Shown here one piece after another: positions 9,480 to 17,350 of a DNA stretch of 64,000 nt. Source of the stretch: Polyangium sp. y55x31. Its GTDB lineage: Bacteria; Myxococcota_A; Polyangia; Polyangiales; Polyangiaceae. The notes below the pieces were generated by a model that searched no databases, was not told the origin of the DNA, and was given only the letters and a program-made list of their open reading frames with translations. The translations under genes and the position numbers were made by a program. The number at the start of each line of letters is the position of its first letter. Within the stretch, counting starts at the first letter, position 1. Location of the stretch: NCBI RefSeq assembly GCF_029946505.1, contig NZ_JARZHG010000026.1:1-64000 (forward strand), given 5' to 3'.

Positions 9480-9491
9480 AGCGTTCCCTTC

Positions 9492-10661
9492 GTGCCCCCC
9501 TGGTCCCGCCCCGAGCCCTTCGGCGCGTGGGTTCGTCTCGATGACCGAACCCTCGTCGCCGTCGATCACGCGCTCGCCGCGCGGCTCGGCGTTCCCGTGG
9601 GGCAACCTGCGGACGCGCCCGCGCCCCCACGACCGCTCGAAGTCCACCTCGCGGTGAACGCGCGTTGCCACGCACCGTGCGCCGACTGCTACCTCGACGC
9701 GCGGCCCGACGGCGCGGAGCCTTCTCTCGACGAGCTTCGCGCGAGGCTCGTCACCGCGGCCGAGCTCGGCGCTTCGACCGTGGCCTTCGGCGGTGGAGAG
9801 CCGCTGCTTCGTGAGGACCTCGGCGCGCTCGCGGCCTTCGCGCGTTCGCTCGGGCTCGTGCCCGTGATGACGACGAGTGGGTTCGGGTTGCGAGAGGAGC
9901 GCGCCAAGGAGCTCCGGGCGTTCGCGCAGATCAACGTGAGCCATGACGGCGTGGGCGGCGCGTACGCCGCCGTGCGTGGGTTCGACGGCGCGCGGGTCGC
10001 CGAGCGCGCGATCGAAGTTCTCGCGCGCGCAAAAATCCCCGTCGGCGTGAACCTCGTGCTCACGCGACGATCATTCGAGCATCTCGACGCCACGGCCGAA
10101 CGTGTCGCGGATCTCGGCGCGGGAGAGCTTCAGCTCTTGCGGTACAAGCCGCAGGGCCGCGCGGCGGGGATCGGTTACTTCGAGGCGCGGCTCTCGGCGG
10201 CGCAGCGAGAAGCGCTCTGGCCTGCGATCACCGCGATCGTGCATCGGCGGCGTCTTTCGGTCCGGATCGATTGTGCCCTCGTGCCGCTGCTCTCGGAGGC
10301 GCTCGCAGAAGAACCTCGCGCGGCGGAGATACTCGCTTCGCTCGGCGTGTTCGGTTGCGAGGCCGGCAGGTACCTCGGCGCGCTCGACGTCGCGGGGCGT
10401 GCTGCGCCGTGCAGCTTCTCGCCTTCGTCGAGCGAGGAGATCGATCGCTTCCGCGCGTATCACGCGGCCCCGCCGGAGCCCTGCGCCTCCTGCACGTTGT
10501 TTCCGGTCTGCCGCGGCGGTTGCCAGGTCGTCTCGCGGCACGCGGGGGGTTCGGGGGCGCAGCTCGGCTTGTCCGAGCGTAGCCCCCGAGCGTCGACTGC
10601 GAACACCTTCCGCCCCGACCCCGAGTGCCCTCGCGTGCGACGCGACGAGGCCTCGTCATGA
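9492..10661 (+). CDS. Radical SAM/SPASM-type enzyme
   Basis: 389 residues from a GTG. The radical SAM iron-sulphur motif CHAPCADC has cysteines 59, 63 and 66 (CX3CX2C). GGGEPLL follows as the SAM-binding glycine region. The C-terminal part has an auxiliary-cluster cysteine pattern (CEAG...PCSF, then CASCTLFPVCRGGC), as in SPASM enzymes that modify peptides. The tail beyond about residue 353 is encoded by the palindromic repeat copy 2 and does not resemble family sequence. The stop overlaps the next ATG as ATGA, so the two following membrane proteins are probably co-translated with it. The substrate is unknown. An in-frame TAG at 9477 blocks a longer start. Confidence 0.85.
   Translation: MPPWSRPEPFGAWVRLDDRTLVAVDHALAARLGVPVGQPADAPAPPRPLEVHLAVNARCHAPCADCYLDARPDGAEPSLDELRARLVTAAELGASTVAFGGGEPLLREDLGALAAFARSLGLVPVMTTSGFGLREERAKELRAFAQINVSHDGVGGAYAAVRGFDGARVAERAIEVLARAKIPVGVNLVLTRRSFEHLDATAERVADLGAGELQLLRYKPQGRAAGIGYFEARLSAAQREALWPAITAIVHRRRLSVRIDCALVPLLSEALAEEPRAAEILASLGVFGCEAGRYLGALDVAGRAAPCSFSPSSSEEIDRFRAYHAAPPEPCASCTLFPVCRGGCQVVSRHAGGSGAQLGLSERSPRASTANTFRPDPECPRVRRDEASS
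10551..10589 (+). repeat. Palindromic dispersed repeat, copy 2, inside a coding region
   Basis: Same element as at 272-311: arms GGGGGC/GCCCCC (10553-10558 and 10582-10587) extended by C-G and T-A pairs, inner CTCG/CGAG stem, loop GCTTGTC. It falls within the last 110 bases of the radical SAM gene and is translated as part of its C-terminal tail (GSGAQLGLSERSPR). Confidence 0.7.
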
Positions 10662-11161
10662 TCGACCCCTGCGCGCCGCCCGAGACCGAAGCCGTGTTCC
10701 TCTACGGCGCGCGGCGCCTGCTCATGGTGCTGCATACCGCGGGAAGCATCGTCCTCGTCGGCGCCGCGACGCACCACGCCCTCACGATGCGCCACTACCT
10801 GCGGGATCGGTTCATCCGCGTCGCGACCGAGAAGACCTGGGCGAAGGTCGTCGCCGTCGCGTACGTCTTCACCTTCGTCGTGGGCGCGCTGCTCTACCCG
10901 ACGTACCGCTATCACGTGCGCGGCATCTACCTCGATCGGTACGCGCCGCTGTACGCCGGACTGTTCGACGTCAAAGAAGTGTACGCGTCGCTCACGCTCG
11001 TCGTGGCGCTCGGGCTCGGCGCGCTCGCGTTCACGCTCAAACCCGCGGAGGAGCGCTGGCTCGTGCGCATCTACGCGGTGATGAGCTTTCTCGTGTGCTG
11101 CGTGGTGTGGCTGAACGTGACGCTCGGGATCCTCGTCGCGTCGGTGCGGGGGATCGGATGA
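10658..11161 (+). CDS. Small conserved-looking membrane protein, about four TM segments
   Basis: 167 residues from the ATG that overlaps the radical SAM stop (ATGA). Hydrophobic segments lie at about residues 22-42, 62-82, 107-128 and 138-160, and there is a His/Arg-rich stretch HHALTMRHYLRDRF between the first two. I recognise no family. The four-base overlaps on both sides place it in one operon with the radical SAM enzyme and the next membrane protein. An upstream ATG at 10625 is less likely because it would overlap further into the radical SAM gene. Confidence 0.75.
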   Translation: MIDPCAPPETEAVFLYGARRLLMVLHTAGSIVLVGAATHHALTMRHYLRDRFIRVATEKTWAKVVAVAYVFTFVVGALLYPTYRYHVRGIYLDRYAPLYAGLFDVKEVYASLTLVVALGLGALAFTLKPAEERWLVRIYAVMSFLVCCVVWLNVTLGILVASVRGIG

Positions 11162-11562
11162 GCGAGACGAAGCCGCCTTCACCCTCGGCGCGGCTCTTCC
11201 TCGCGTTCCTCGCGGCGCGGCTCGCGTACGGGCTCGTGTTTCTGGTGAGCGCGGCGCGCAAGTCGCCCGTGCCCTGGTACTTGCCGCTCGAACGAAGGTT
11301 CGTCTTCGCGTCGCGGCCGGCGGGGCTCGGGATGGATTGGTACGGGCGAACGGCGGTGGGGCTCGTGTTCGCGCTCGCCGCGGGCGCGGCCGTGTACGTG
11401 CTTGCTGCGCGGGCGCGCTGGCTCTCGCGGCCGAGCGCGGTGATGGCCGTGGCGCGGGCGGGCGGGCTCGTGCTGCTCGTGGACTTCGTCTACTTCGGCT
11501 GGGCGCTCATGACGCAGACGCCGAACCCGTGGCCGCTGCCATCGTGGTACTGCCCGCGATGA
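11158..11562 (+). CDS. Small membrane protein, third gene of the radical SAM operon
   Basis: 134 residues from the ATG overlapping the previous stop (ATGA). Three hydrophobic segments follow a short polar N-terminus (MSETKPPSPSARLF). The end, FGWALMTQTPNPWPLPSWYCPR, is rich in Trp and Pro with a single cysteine near the C-terminus. No family recognised. It ends six bases before the convergent lipoprotein gene. The longer frame starting at 10102 is a shadow of the radical SAM gene. Confidence 0.7.
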   Translation: MSETKPPSPSARLFLAFLAARLAYGLVFLVSAARKSPVPWYLPLERRFVFASRPAGLGMDWYGRTAVGLVFALAAGAAVYVLAARARWLSRPSAVMAVARAGGLVLLVDFVYFGWALMTQTPNPWPLPSWYCPR

Positions 11563-11568
11563 CGCGGT

Positions 11569-11994
11569 TCACTCCGCGGCCGCTTGCGCCTCGACCTTGC
11601 GCTCTTCGAGCTTCACGTCGAACTTGCACGGCTGCTTGAGATACACGCGGTGCGTGAGCTGGTTCGACAGCACGCACGTGGGCACGACGCCGTCGTCCGG
11701 GTTGCCGGACGGGGACGCGAGCATGATCCGACCACCCGGCATGAGCGTGGTCGAGAAGTGCGCAGTGCCGTTGGGGACCGTGCTGCACTTCTCGACGAGC
11801 TTCTGGATCGTCGCGTGTGCGGCCTTGGCGTTCATCGTCTTCTGGTCGGGGCAACTCTCGACCACGACCTGCGCGTCGACGACGCCGATCGCGGGGCCCT
11901 GCGGCTGCGCAGGCTGGCTCGAGCCGCAGCCCAAGGGCACGATCGCGTAGAGAGCAAGGAGGGCGAGACCGAGCGGAAGGGCCGCACGCTTCAT
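11569..11994 (-). CDS. Small lipoprotein
   Basis: 141 residues from the ATG at 11994. The signal peptide ends in a lipobox, VPLGC, with cysteine at about residue 23, followed by GSSQPAQPQGP. The mature part has three further cysteines (ESCPDQK, EKCSTVP, PTCVLSN) and a fourth near the end (QPCKFDV), so disulphides are possible in the periplasm. No family recognised. It is divergent from the membrane protein at 12064. The open frame continues upstream to 12381 but the lipoprotein start is far better. Confidence 0.75.
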   Translation of the reverse strand: MKRAALPLGLALLALYAIVPLGCGSSQPAQPQGPAIGVVDAQVVVESCPDQKTMNAKAAHATIQKLVEKCSTVPNGTAHFSTTLMPGGRIMLASPSGNPDDGVVPTCVLSNQLTHRVYLKQPCKFDVKLEERKVEAQAAAE

Positions 11995-12063
11995 GGTTTC
12001 TTTGTTTACCACGACGGGCGTACGGTTGGTTCGTGGTATGGCGGAATCTTCCGCGCGGACGCG

Positions 12064-12474
12064 ATGTACCCCCTGGTCTGGTTTCTCAGCGTCGCTTGGC
12101 TCCTCGCCGCGGCCCTCGTGGCCGTGATCCGAGGCGTCCGCGGCATGCGCGAGGGCCGCGGGCACCTCGCGGCGCGGCGCATCAAGAGCCCGACGATCTA
12201 CCTCTTCTCGGCGTACCTGCTGGTCGCCGCGCTCGTGACGCCGAAGTCCCCGGGCGAGACCACGTCGCCGCTCCTCTGGCTCGCGTTCGCGATTCCCCTC
12301 GCCAACGCGCTGGCGGCCGCGAGCTCCGTCGGCCAAACCCAGCCGAAGGGTGTTACGCGCGCCGGGCTCGCGCTCCTTCACGGCGGGGCCGTGCTCGCGG
12401 CCGCGGCGTGCATCCTGGCGCTGGTTTCGCCGAAGTTCGTCCCCGTCTGGCTCGGAGGACCGGCCTCTCCCTAG
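12064..12474 (+). CDS. Small membrane protein
   Basis: 136 residues from the ATG at 12064, with four hydrophobic segments (opening MYPLVWFLSVAWLLAAALVAV, then IYLFSAYLLVAALV, LLWLAFAIPLANALAA and AVLAAAACILALV). No family recognised. Its stop TAG shares the bases CTAG with the stop of the convergent LysM gene. The upstream in-frame part of the longer frame lies over the lipoprotein on the other strand. Confidence 0.65.
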   Translation: MYPLVWFLSVAWLLAAALVAVIRGVRGMREGRGHLAARRIKSPTIYLFSAYLLVAALVTPKSPGETTSPLLWLAFAIPLANALAAASSVGQTQPKGVTRAGLALLHGGAVLAAAACILALVSPKFVPVWLGGPASP

Positions 12475-13787
12475 TACCCCTTGCGCGCCGTCACGAACGC
12501 GCCGCGCTCGATCTCGTGCGACGAGGCCGTCACGAGCGCCGTCGCCGTGTGCTCGCGGACCTTGACCACGCGCAGCTCGGCGTACGTCTCGTCCGGGAAG
12601 AGGTTGTCGTCGCCGGGCGGCGCGAGGTTCTCTGTCTGCGCGGGGCGATCGTCCTCGATGACGGGTCGCACGGTGGCGAACTTGCCCGCGCCGCGCAACG
12701 TGTGGCGCCAGCGATCGCCGCGGCGCAAGGCGAAGAAGCGCATGCCCGGCTTGACGCCTTCTTTTTCGCCCTTGTCGAGGAACACGATCTGGTTCTGCCC
12801 GTAGAACGCGTGCGGATAAAGCGCCGCCACGATCTTCGCGTCGATGTCGTCGGCGCTCGTCGCGGGCGGGACGACGACGAAACTTCGGTCGACCGGGCCG
12901 ACCTTCGCGCCTCGCTCCACGGTGTCGAGCGACTCGATCACGCGGCCGCGGATCATGCGCGTCTGCGTGTTGATCCGGTCGACGCGGAGCGTGCCGCGGA
13001 TCGAGACGAGCTGGCCCTTCTGCGCGGCGTCGCCGCTCGTGACGAGCGGGCGGAAGATGGTGAGGAGCTGACCGACGGCGACTTCGTGGTTCTCGTCGAG
13101 CTTGACGTACACGTCGTCGCCCGCGCTGAGCAGCATCTTGTCCGCGGGGCTGCCGTTGATCTCACCCCAGACGTCGTCCTTCTTGTCGTCGAGCCAGCCC
13201 GTGTCGCGCAGGAAGATCGTCTGCGGCGCGACCTTGCGCACGCCGGCGATGAGGCGCTTCATGCCGGGCAGGTCCCTGTCGCCCGCGTCGCGCAGCCGCA
13301 CCTGATCGCCGGGGTAGATCCAGTGCGGGTTCTGGATCTGCGGGTTCTGCGCCCAGAGGCGCGGCCAGCTATAGGGGTTCTTGTAGTAGCGGCTCGAGAT
13401 GTCCCAGAGCGTGTCGCCCGTGCGCACGCTGTGGATCTCGGGCACGTGCTGCCCTTCGAGCACGAAGCCGCCGTTCGCCGTGCCGCGCACCGTCTCGCTC
13501 GACGCCGGATCGGGGAGCAGATCGAAGCCGTCCGCCGCGCGTGACGTGTCGACCGTGGAGCGCGAGCTCGACGGCAGATGCGCATCCGGGTTGTAGCCGG
13601 GCTGCGGGTAACCCGGCACGACGACCTGTGTTGCCGGCGCCGGCGTCTGCGGGACCTGCACGATCGTGACCTGCGCGCCGTTGCCCTGGGAGGGCGCGGC
13701 TTCGGAGCCGTCCTGCGCGTCTGCGTGGCCCGCGGCCGCGAGGGAGAGGAGGACGATGGCGGGGGCGAGGGCGCGTGTGTCCTTCAT
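12471..13787 (-). CDS. Secreted LysM-domain protein
   Basis: 438 residues with a Sec signal peptide (AAAGHADAQ). After a Pro/Gln-rich linker comes one LysM domain at about residues 117-166: the pattern VRTGDTLWDISSRYYKNPYSW...IYPGDQVRL is typical for peptidoglycan binding. The remaining 270 residues are a repetitive beta-rich region that I cannot name. Probably periplasmic or outer-membrane associated. The start overlaps the stop of the upstream coiled-coil lipoprotein by four bases, so the two form an operon. Confidence 0.85.
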   Translation of the reverse strand: MKDTRALAPAIVLLSLAAAGHADAQDGSEAAPSQGNGAQVTIVQVPQTPAPATQVVVPGYPQPGYNPDAHLPSSSRSTVDTSRAADGFDLLPDPASSETVRGTANGGFVLEGQHVPEIHSVRTGDTLWDISSRYYKNPYSWPRLWAQNPQIQNPHWIYPGDQVRLRDAGDRDLPGMKRLIAGVRKVAPQTIFLRDTGWLDDKKDDVWGEINGSPADKMLLSAGDDVYVKLDENHEVAVGQLLTIFRPLVTSGDAAQKGQLVSIRGTLRVDRINTQTRMIRGRVIESLDTVERGAKVGPVDRSFVVVPPATSADDIDAKIVAALYPHAFYGQNQIVFLDKGEKEGVKPGMRFFALRRGDRWRHTLRGAGKFATVRPVIEDDRPAQTENLAPPGDDNLFPDETYAELRVVKVREHTATALVTASSHEIERGAFVTARKGY

Positions 13788-14260
13788 GGTGCCGTTCTCG
13801 GGGTGCTCGGGAGGGGGCGCTTGCCCTTCGCGGGGCTTGCCGGCGCGGGAGCCGCGGGGTGGGTGAGCACCTCGCCCCGGGCCGTGGAGCGGAGGACCGG
13901 GCGAGGTGCGTCGTCGGGCTCGTTCGAAGCGCCCGGGTCGTCATCGGTTTGTGCTGCAGCGATCGGCGCGAGCGACGCGGTCGTCCCGCCTTCGGGGGTC
14001 GGCGCGAGGTGCACGACGTCGAGCGAGGGTCGATCGTCCTCGGCGCTCTTCGGGGCGCTCACGGGCGCGGGATTTCGCGCGGAAAGCTTGGTGTTCGCGA
14101 GCTCGAGCGTCTCGACGCGGGCCGCGAGGATGTTGTTGTCTGCACGGACGCGTCCCACCTCCTGGCGCAGCGCCTCGATCTCCTTGCGGAGGGCATCTTG
14201 CCCCCCGCCGGCGCAGCCGGATGCGAGGAGGACGAAGGCGAGGGCGCAGAGGGACCGCAT
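13784..14260 (-). CDS. Coiled-coil lipoprotein
   Basis: 158 residues from the ATG at 14260. The lipobox LASGC sits at about residues 13-17. A heptad-patterned coiled coil follows (LRKEIEALRQEV...ILAARVETLELANTKL, about residues 24-62), then a disordered Pro/Ala/Ser-rich tail. The layout resembles small envelope lipoproteins that trimerise, but no family is assigned. Its stop overlaps the start of the LysM protein gene (ATGA), which suggests that they work together at the cell wall. A start at 14299 would put 13 extra residues before the signal peptide. Confidence 0.75.
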   Translation of the reverse strand: MRSLCALAFVLLASGCAGGGQDALRKEIEALRQEVGRVRADNNILAARVETLELANTKLSARNPAPVSAPKSAEDDRPSLDVVHLAPTPEGGTTASLAPIAAAQTDDDPGASNEPDDAPRPVLRSTARGEVLTHPAAPAPASPAKGKRPLPSTPRTAP

Positions 14261-14356
14261 GCCGCACCGATGGTAGTGCCCAAGGCGTGCGTGGGCCAAG
14301 CGAGCAGCGGCCTATCTCCTGCTGTCACGGCGCGGAATTCTGGTAGGGTCGGGCCC

Positions 14357-14899
14357 ATGCCGAAGCGCTCGAACAAACTCGTATCCTTGACGATTGCTGC
14401 TCTTGCCTCTCTCGCTGCGCTGGCGTTCGGCGTGGCGGGTTGCTCCGACGAAGGAAATGGGGACGATACTTGTTACGACTACGGGTCGTTCGACAAGGCG
14501 AGCCCCGCGGTGACGTTCTCCGGTGACGTGCTCCCGATCTTCCGCAACTCCTGCGGCATCGGCGGCGCGTCGTGCCACGGCGCCGTCTCCGGTATGCCCG
14601 GTCAGCCCTACCTCGGCCCGGCCAACAGCGCGACCGCGCCGACCCAGGCGGAGATCGACGCGATCTTCTCGCAGAACGTCGGCGTGGCCGCGACGAAGGC
14701 GACCGGGATGAAGATCATCGAGCCGAACAGCCCCGAGACGAGCTTCCTCATGCACAAGATGGACGGCACGCTCACGTGCAGCGCCGTCGTCTGCGACGCG
14801 GCGTGCGGCGGCACGATGCCGCTCACGGGCGACCTCCTGCCGCAGGCGACGCGCGACACGGTTCGCCGCTGGATCGCGCAGGGAGCGAAGAAGGATTGA
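14357..14899 (+). CDS. Lipoprotein with cytochrome-like cysteine motif
   Basis: 180 residues with a signal peptide ending AFGVAGC. The mature part contains FSGDVLPIFRNSCGIGGASCHG, which resembles the haem region of the large secreted cytochromes in which CXnCH has an expanded spacer. The later part has a cysteine set (LTCSAVVCDAACGGTMP) and ends in a helix like those that close such domains (RDTVRRWIAQGAKKD). Haem binding is inferred, because the spacing between the cysteines is not the standard two residues. The stop overlaps the ruvA start (TTGA). Confidence 0.75.
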   Translation: MPKRSNKLVSLTIAALASLAALAFGVAGCSDEGNGDDTCYDYGSFDKASPAVTFSGDVLPIFRNSCGIGGASCHGAVSGMPGQPYLGPANSATAPTQAEIDAIFSQNVGVAATKATGMKIIEPNSPETSFLMHKMDGTLTCSAVVCDAACGGTMPLTGDLLPQATRDTVRRWIAQGAKKD

Positions 14900-15507
14900 T
14901 CGGCAGACTCACGGGCCGCATCGTCGAGGACTCGGCCGAGGGCGTCGTCGTCATCGACGTCGGGGGGGTCGGCTACGAGGTCACGGTGCCGCTCGGCGCG
15001 CTCGGACGTGCGTCGCGGGAGGGTGACGACGTGGTCACCCTGTACGTGCACACGCACGTCCGGGAAGACACCTTCGCGCTCTACGGCTTCCCGACGCGCG
15101 ACGATCGGGCGGCGTTCCGATCGCTGATCGGCGTCTCCAGCATCGGGCCGAAGATCGCGATGTCGATCCTCGGCGCGCTGCCGGCGGGCGAGCTCGCGTC
15201 GGCCATCGCGCGCGGCGAGGCGTCGCGGCTCGTGGCCGTGCCCGGGGTCGGCAAAAAGACCGCGGAGCGGCTCATCCTGGAGCTCAAGGGCAAGCTCGCG
15301 GCGGCGCCCGTCGTCGCGAAGGGCACCGAGGCGAAGGCGCCCGTCGCGCCCGAGGGCAAGGCGGAGCTCTTGCACGGCGCGCTCACGCGGATGGGCTTCC
15401 GACCGGCCGAGGCCGAGCGTGCGGTGACGGCGCTCGGAGCGCGCGTGCAGGCCGAGCCGCTCGGAGATCTCGTGCGCGAGGCGCTCGCGCTCCTCTCCTC
15501 CAAGTAA
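14896..15507 (+). CDS. ruvA: Holliday junction branch migration protein RuvA
   Basis: 203 residues, the length of E. coli RuvA. The start is a TTG that overlaps the previous stop and gives the canonical opening (M)IGRLTGRIVE. The three RuvA parts are visible: an OB-fold domain (about 1-63) with VGGVGYEVTVP, the helix-hairpin-helix domain (about 64-140) with ISSIGPKIA-like and VPGVGKKTAERLILELKGK motifs, and a C-terminal RuvB-contact domain (about 155-203). RuvA binds four-way junctions and directs the RuvB motor. Neither ruvB nor ruvC is in the window. Unusually, it is translationally coupled to a lipoprotein gene. Confidence 0.95.
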   Translation: MIGRLTGRIVEDSAEGVVVIDVGGVGYEVTVPLGALGRASREGDDVVTLYVHTHVREDTFALYGFPTRDDRAAFRSLIGVSSIGPKIAMSILGALPAGELASAIARGEASRLVAVPGVGKKTAERLILELKGKLAAAPVVAKGTEAKAPVAPEGKAELLHGALTRMGFRPAEAERAVTALGARVQAEPLGDLVREALALLSSK

Positions 15508-15586
15508 ATCGTTCTCCGGGACGAACGACGACATCCCACGGTGGCGCGACGTACGCGCGGCGCGCCTTCGTGCCGCGCAAGAAGCC

Positions 15587-15615
15587 TCGACAAAAAAAAT
15601 CGGCCCGAATATGCT
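15587..15615 (+). promoter_or_regulatory. Sigma-70-type promoter candidate
   Basis: TCGACA (15587-15592), a 17-base spacer containing seven A residues, then TATGCT (15610-15615). The -35 matches five of six consensus bases, the -10 four of six, and the spacing is ideal. It lies about 50 bases before the FHA gene in an unusually A-rich patch. Confidence 0.5.
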
Positions 15616-15666
15616 CGGCGCCGCGGTCCGGGTGGGCCGGTGTCGGCAGTCCCCCGAGGAGGCGGC

Positions 15667-16710
<1,044 letters not shown>

Positions 16711-16762
16711 GACGGTTTGCCGGGCGCGCGGCTTCTGGCGCCGCGCGTCTCGGCGGGGGAGA

Positions 16763-17170
16763 ATGTCGGCCATGGAACCGCCGCGCACGATTCGCGTCGT
16801 TGCTGCCGTCATCGAGCACGAAGGGCGTTACCTCATCACGCAGCGCCGTCCGACGGCCTTGTTACCGCTCCTGTGGGAGTTTCCCGGCGGGCGCGTGGAG
16901 GACGCGGAGACGGACGCGGCGGCGCTCAAGCGTGAGGTCTTTCATCGGCTCGGGGTCGAGGTCGAGCCGGGGCAGCTCATCTCCTTCGTGAGCCATCCGT
17001 ACGAGCGTTACGTCGTGGACCTCTACCTCTACGAGTGTCGCATCACGTCGGGCGAGCCCGCGCCGCTCGCGGTGAATGCGTTCAAGTGGGTCACGAGCGC
17101 GGAGTTCGATCAGTACCCGTTCACGCCCGCCGACGAGGCGAGCATGAACAAGCTGCTCGGCATGGGCTGA
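16763..17170 (+). CDS. Nudix-like protein with a degenerate Nudix box
   Basis: 135 residues resembling MutT-type pyrophosphohydrolases: VVAAVIEHEGRYLITQR, then LWEFPGGRVEDAE and a C-terminal KWVTSAEFDQYPFTPADE. The Nudix box has the Gly, the first Glu and the RE pair. The two following glutamates that bind metal in the consensus REUXEEXGU are His and Arg here (REVFHRLGV). Hydrolysis of nucleoside diphosphate-X compounds may therefore be lost or changed. A second ATG at 16772 is an equally possible start. It follows the FHA gene by 52 bases in the same direction. Confidence 0.8.
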   Translation: MSAMEPPRTIRVVAAVIEHEGRYLITQRRPTALLPLLWEFPGGRVEDAETDAAALKREVFHRLGVEVEPGQLISFVSHPYERYVVDLYLYECRITSGEPAPLAVNAFKWVTSAEFDQYPFTPADEASMNKLLGMG

Positions 17171-17350
17171 GGGCTCCGAGCGCGACTTTTTTTCGCGGCG
17201 CGCAAAACAAAACCTGACTACGCTCGTCCAAGATTTCCTCCGCGGGCGCCGGCGTCCTGCTCTTGGAATGCAAGTGTCTCCCGGGGAGCTGGGGTGTGGG
17301 GTGCAGGGCGCCGTAGGCGACCCGAAGCCCCACTCGAAGAGGAAGGCGCC

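Larger units (their letters stand above)
8945..9491. other. Intergenic region after the Rhs gene
   Basis: 547 bases with no convincing full-size gene, and no immunity gene directly after the Rhs toxin-like gene. The middle holds degenerate tandem repeats of about 65 bp (9090-9322). The last 80 bases hold a 21-codon ORF in frame with the next gene. The minus-strand frame covering this stretch translates the tandem repeat and is not credible. Confidence 0.6.

Noticed and set aside
10625..10657. Upstream ATG for the first membrane protein of the radical SAM operon
   Set aside because: It would add 11 basic residues and overlap the previous gene by 37 bases; the ATGA overlap at 10658 is the typical coupling here.
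17171..17350. T-run and GC hairpin after the Nudix gene as a terminator
   Set aside because: The stem is imperfect and the T-run is inside the loop region, so I could not support it as an intrinsic terminator.
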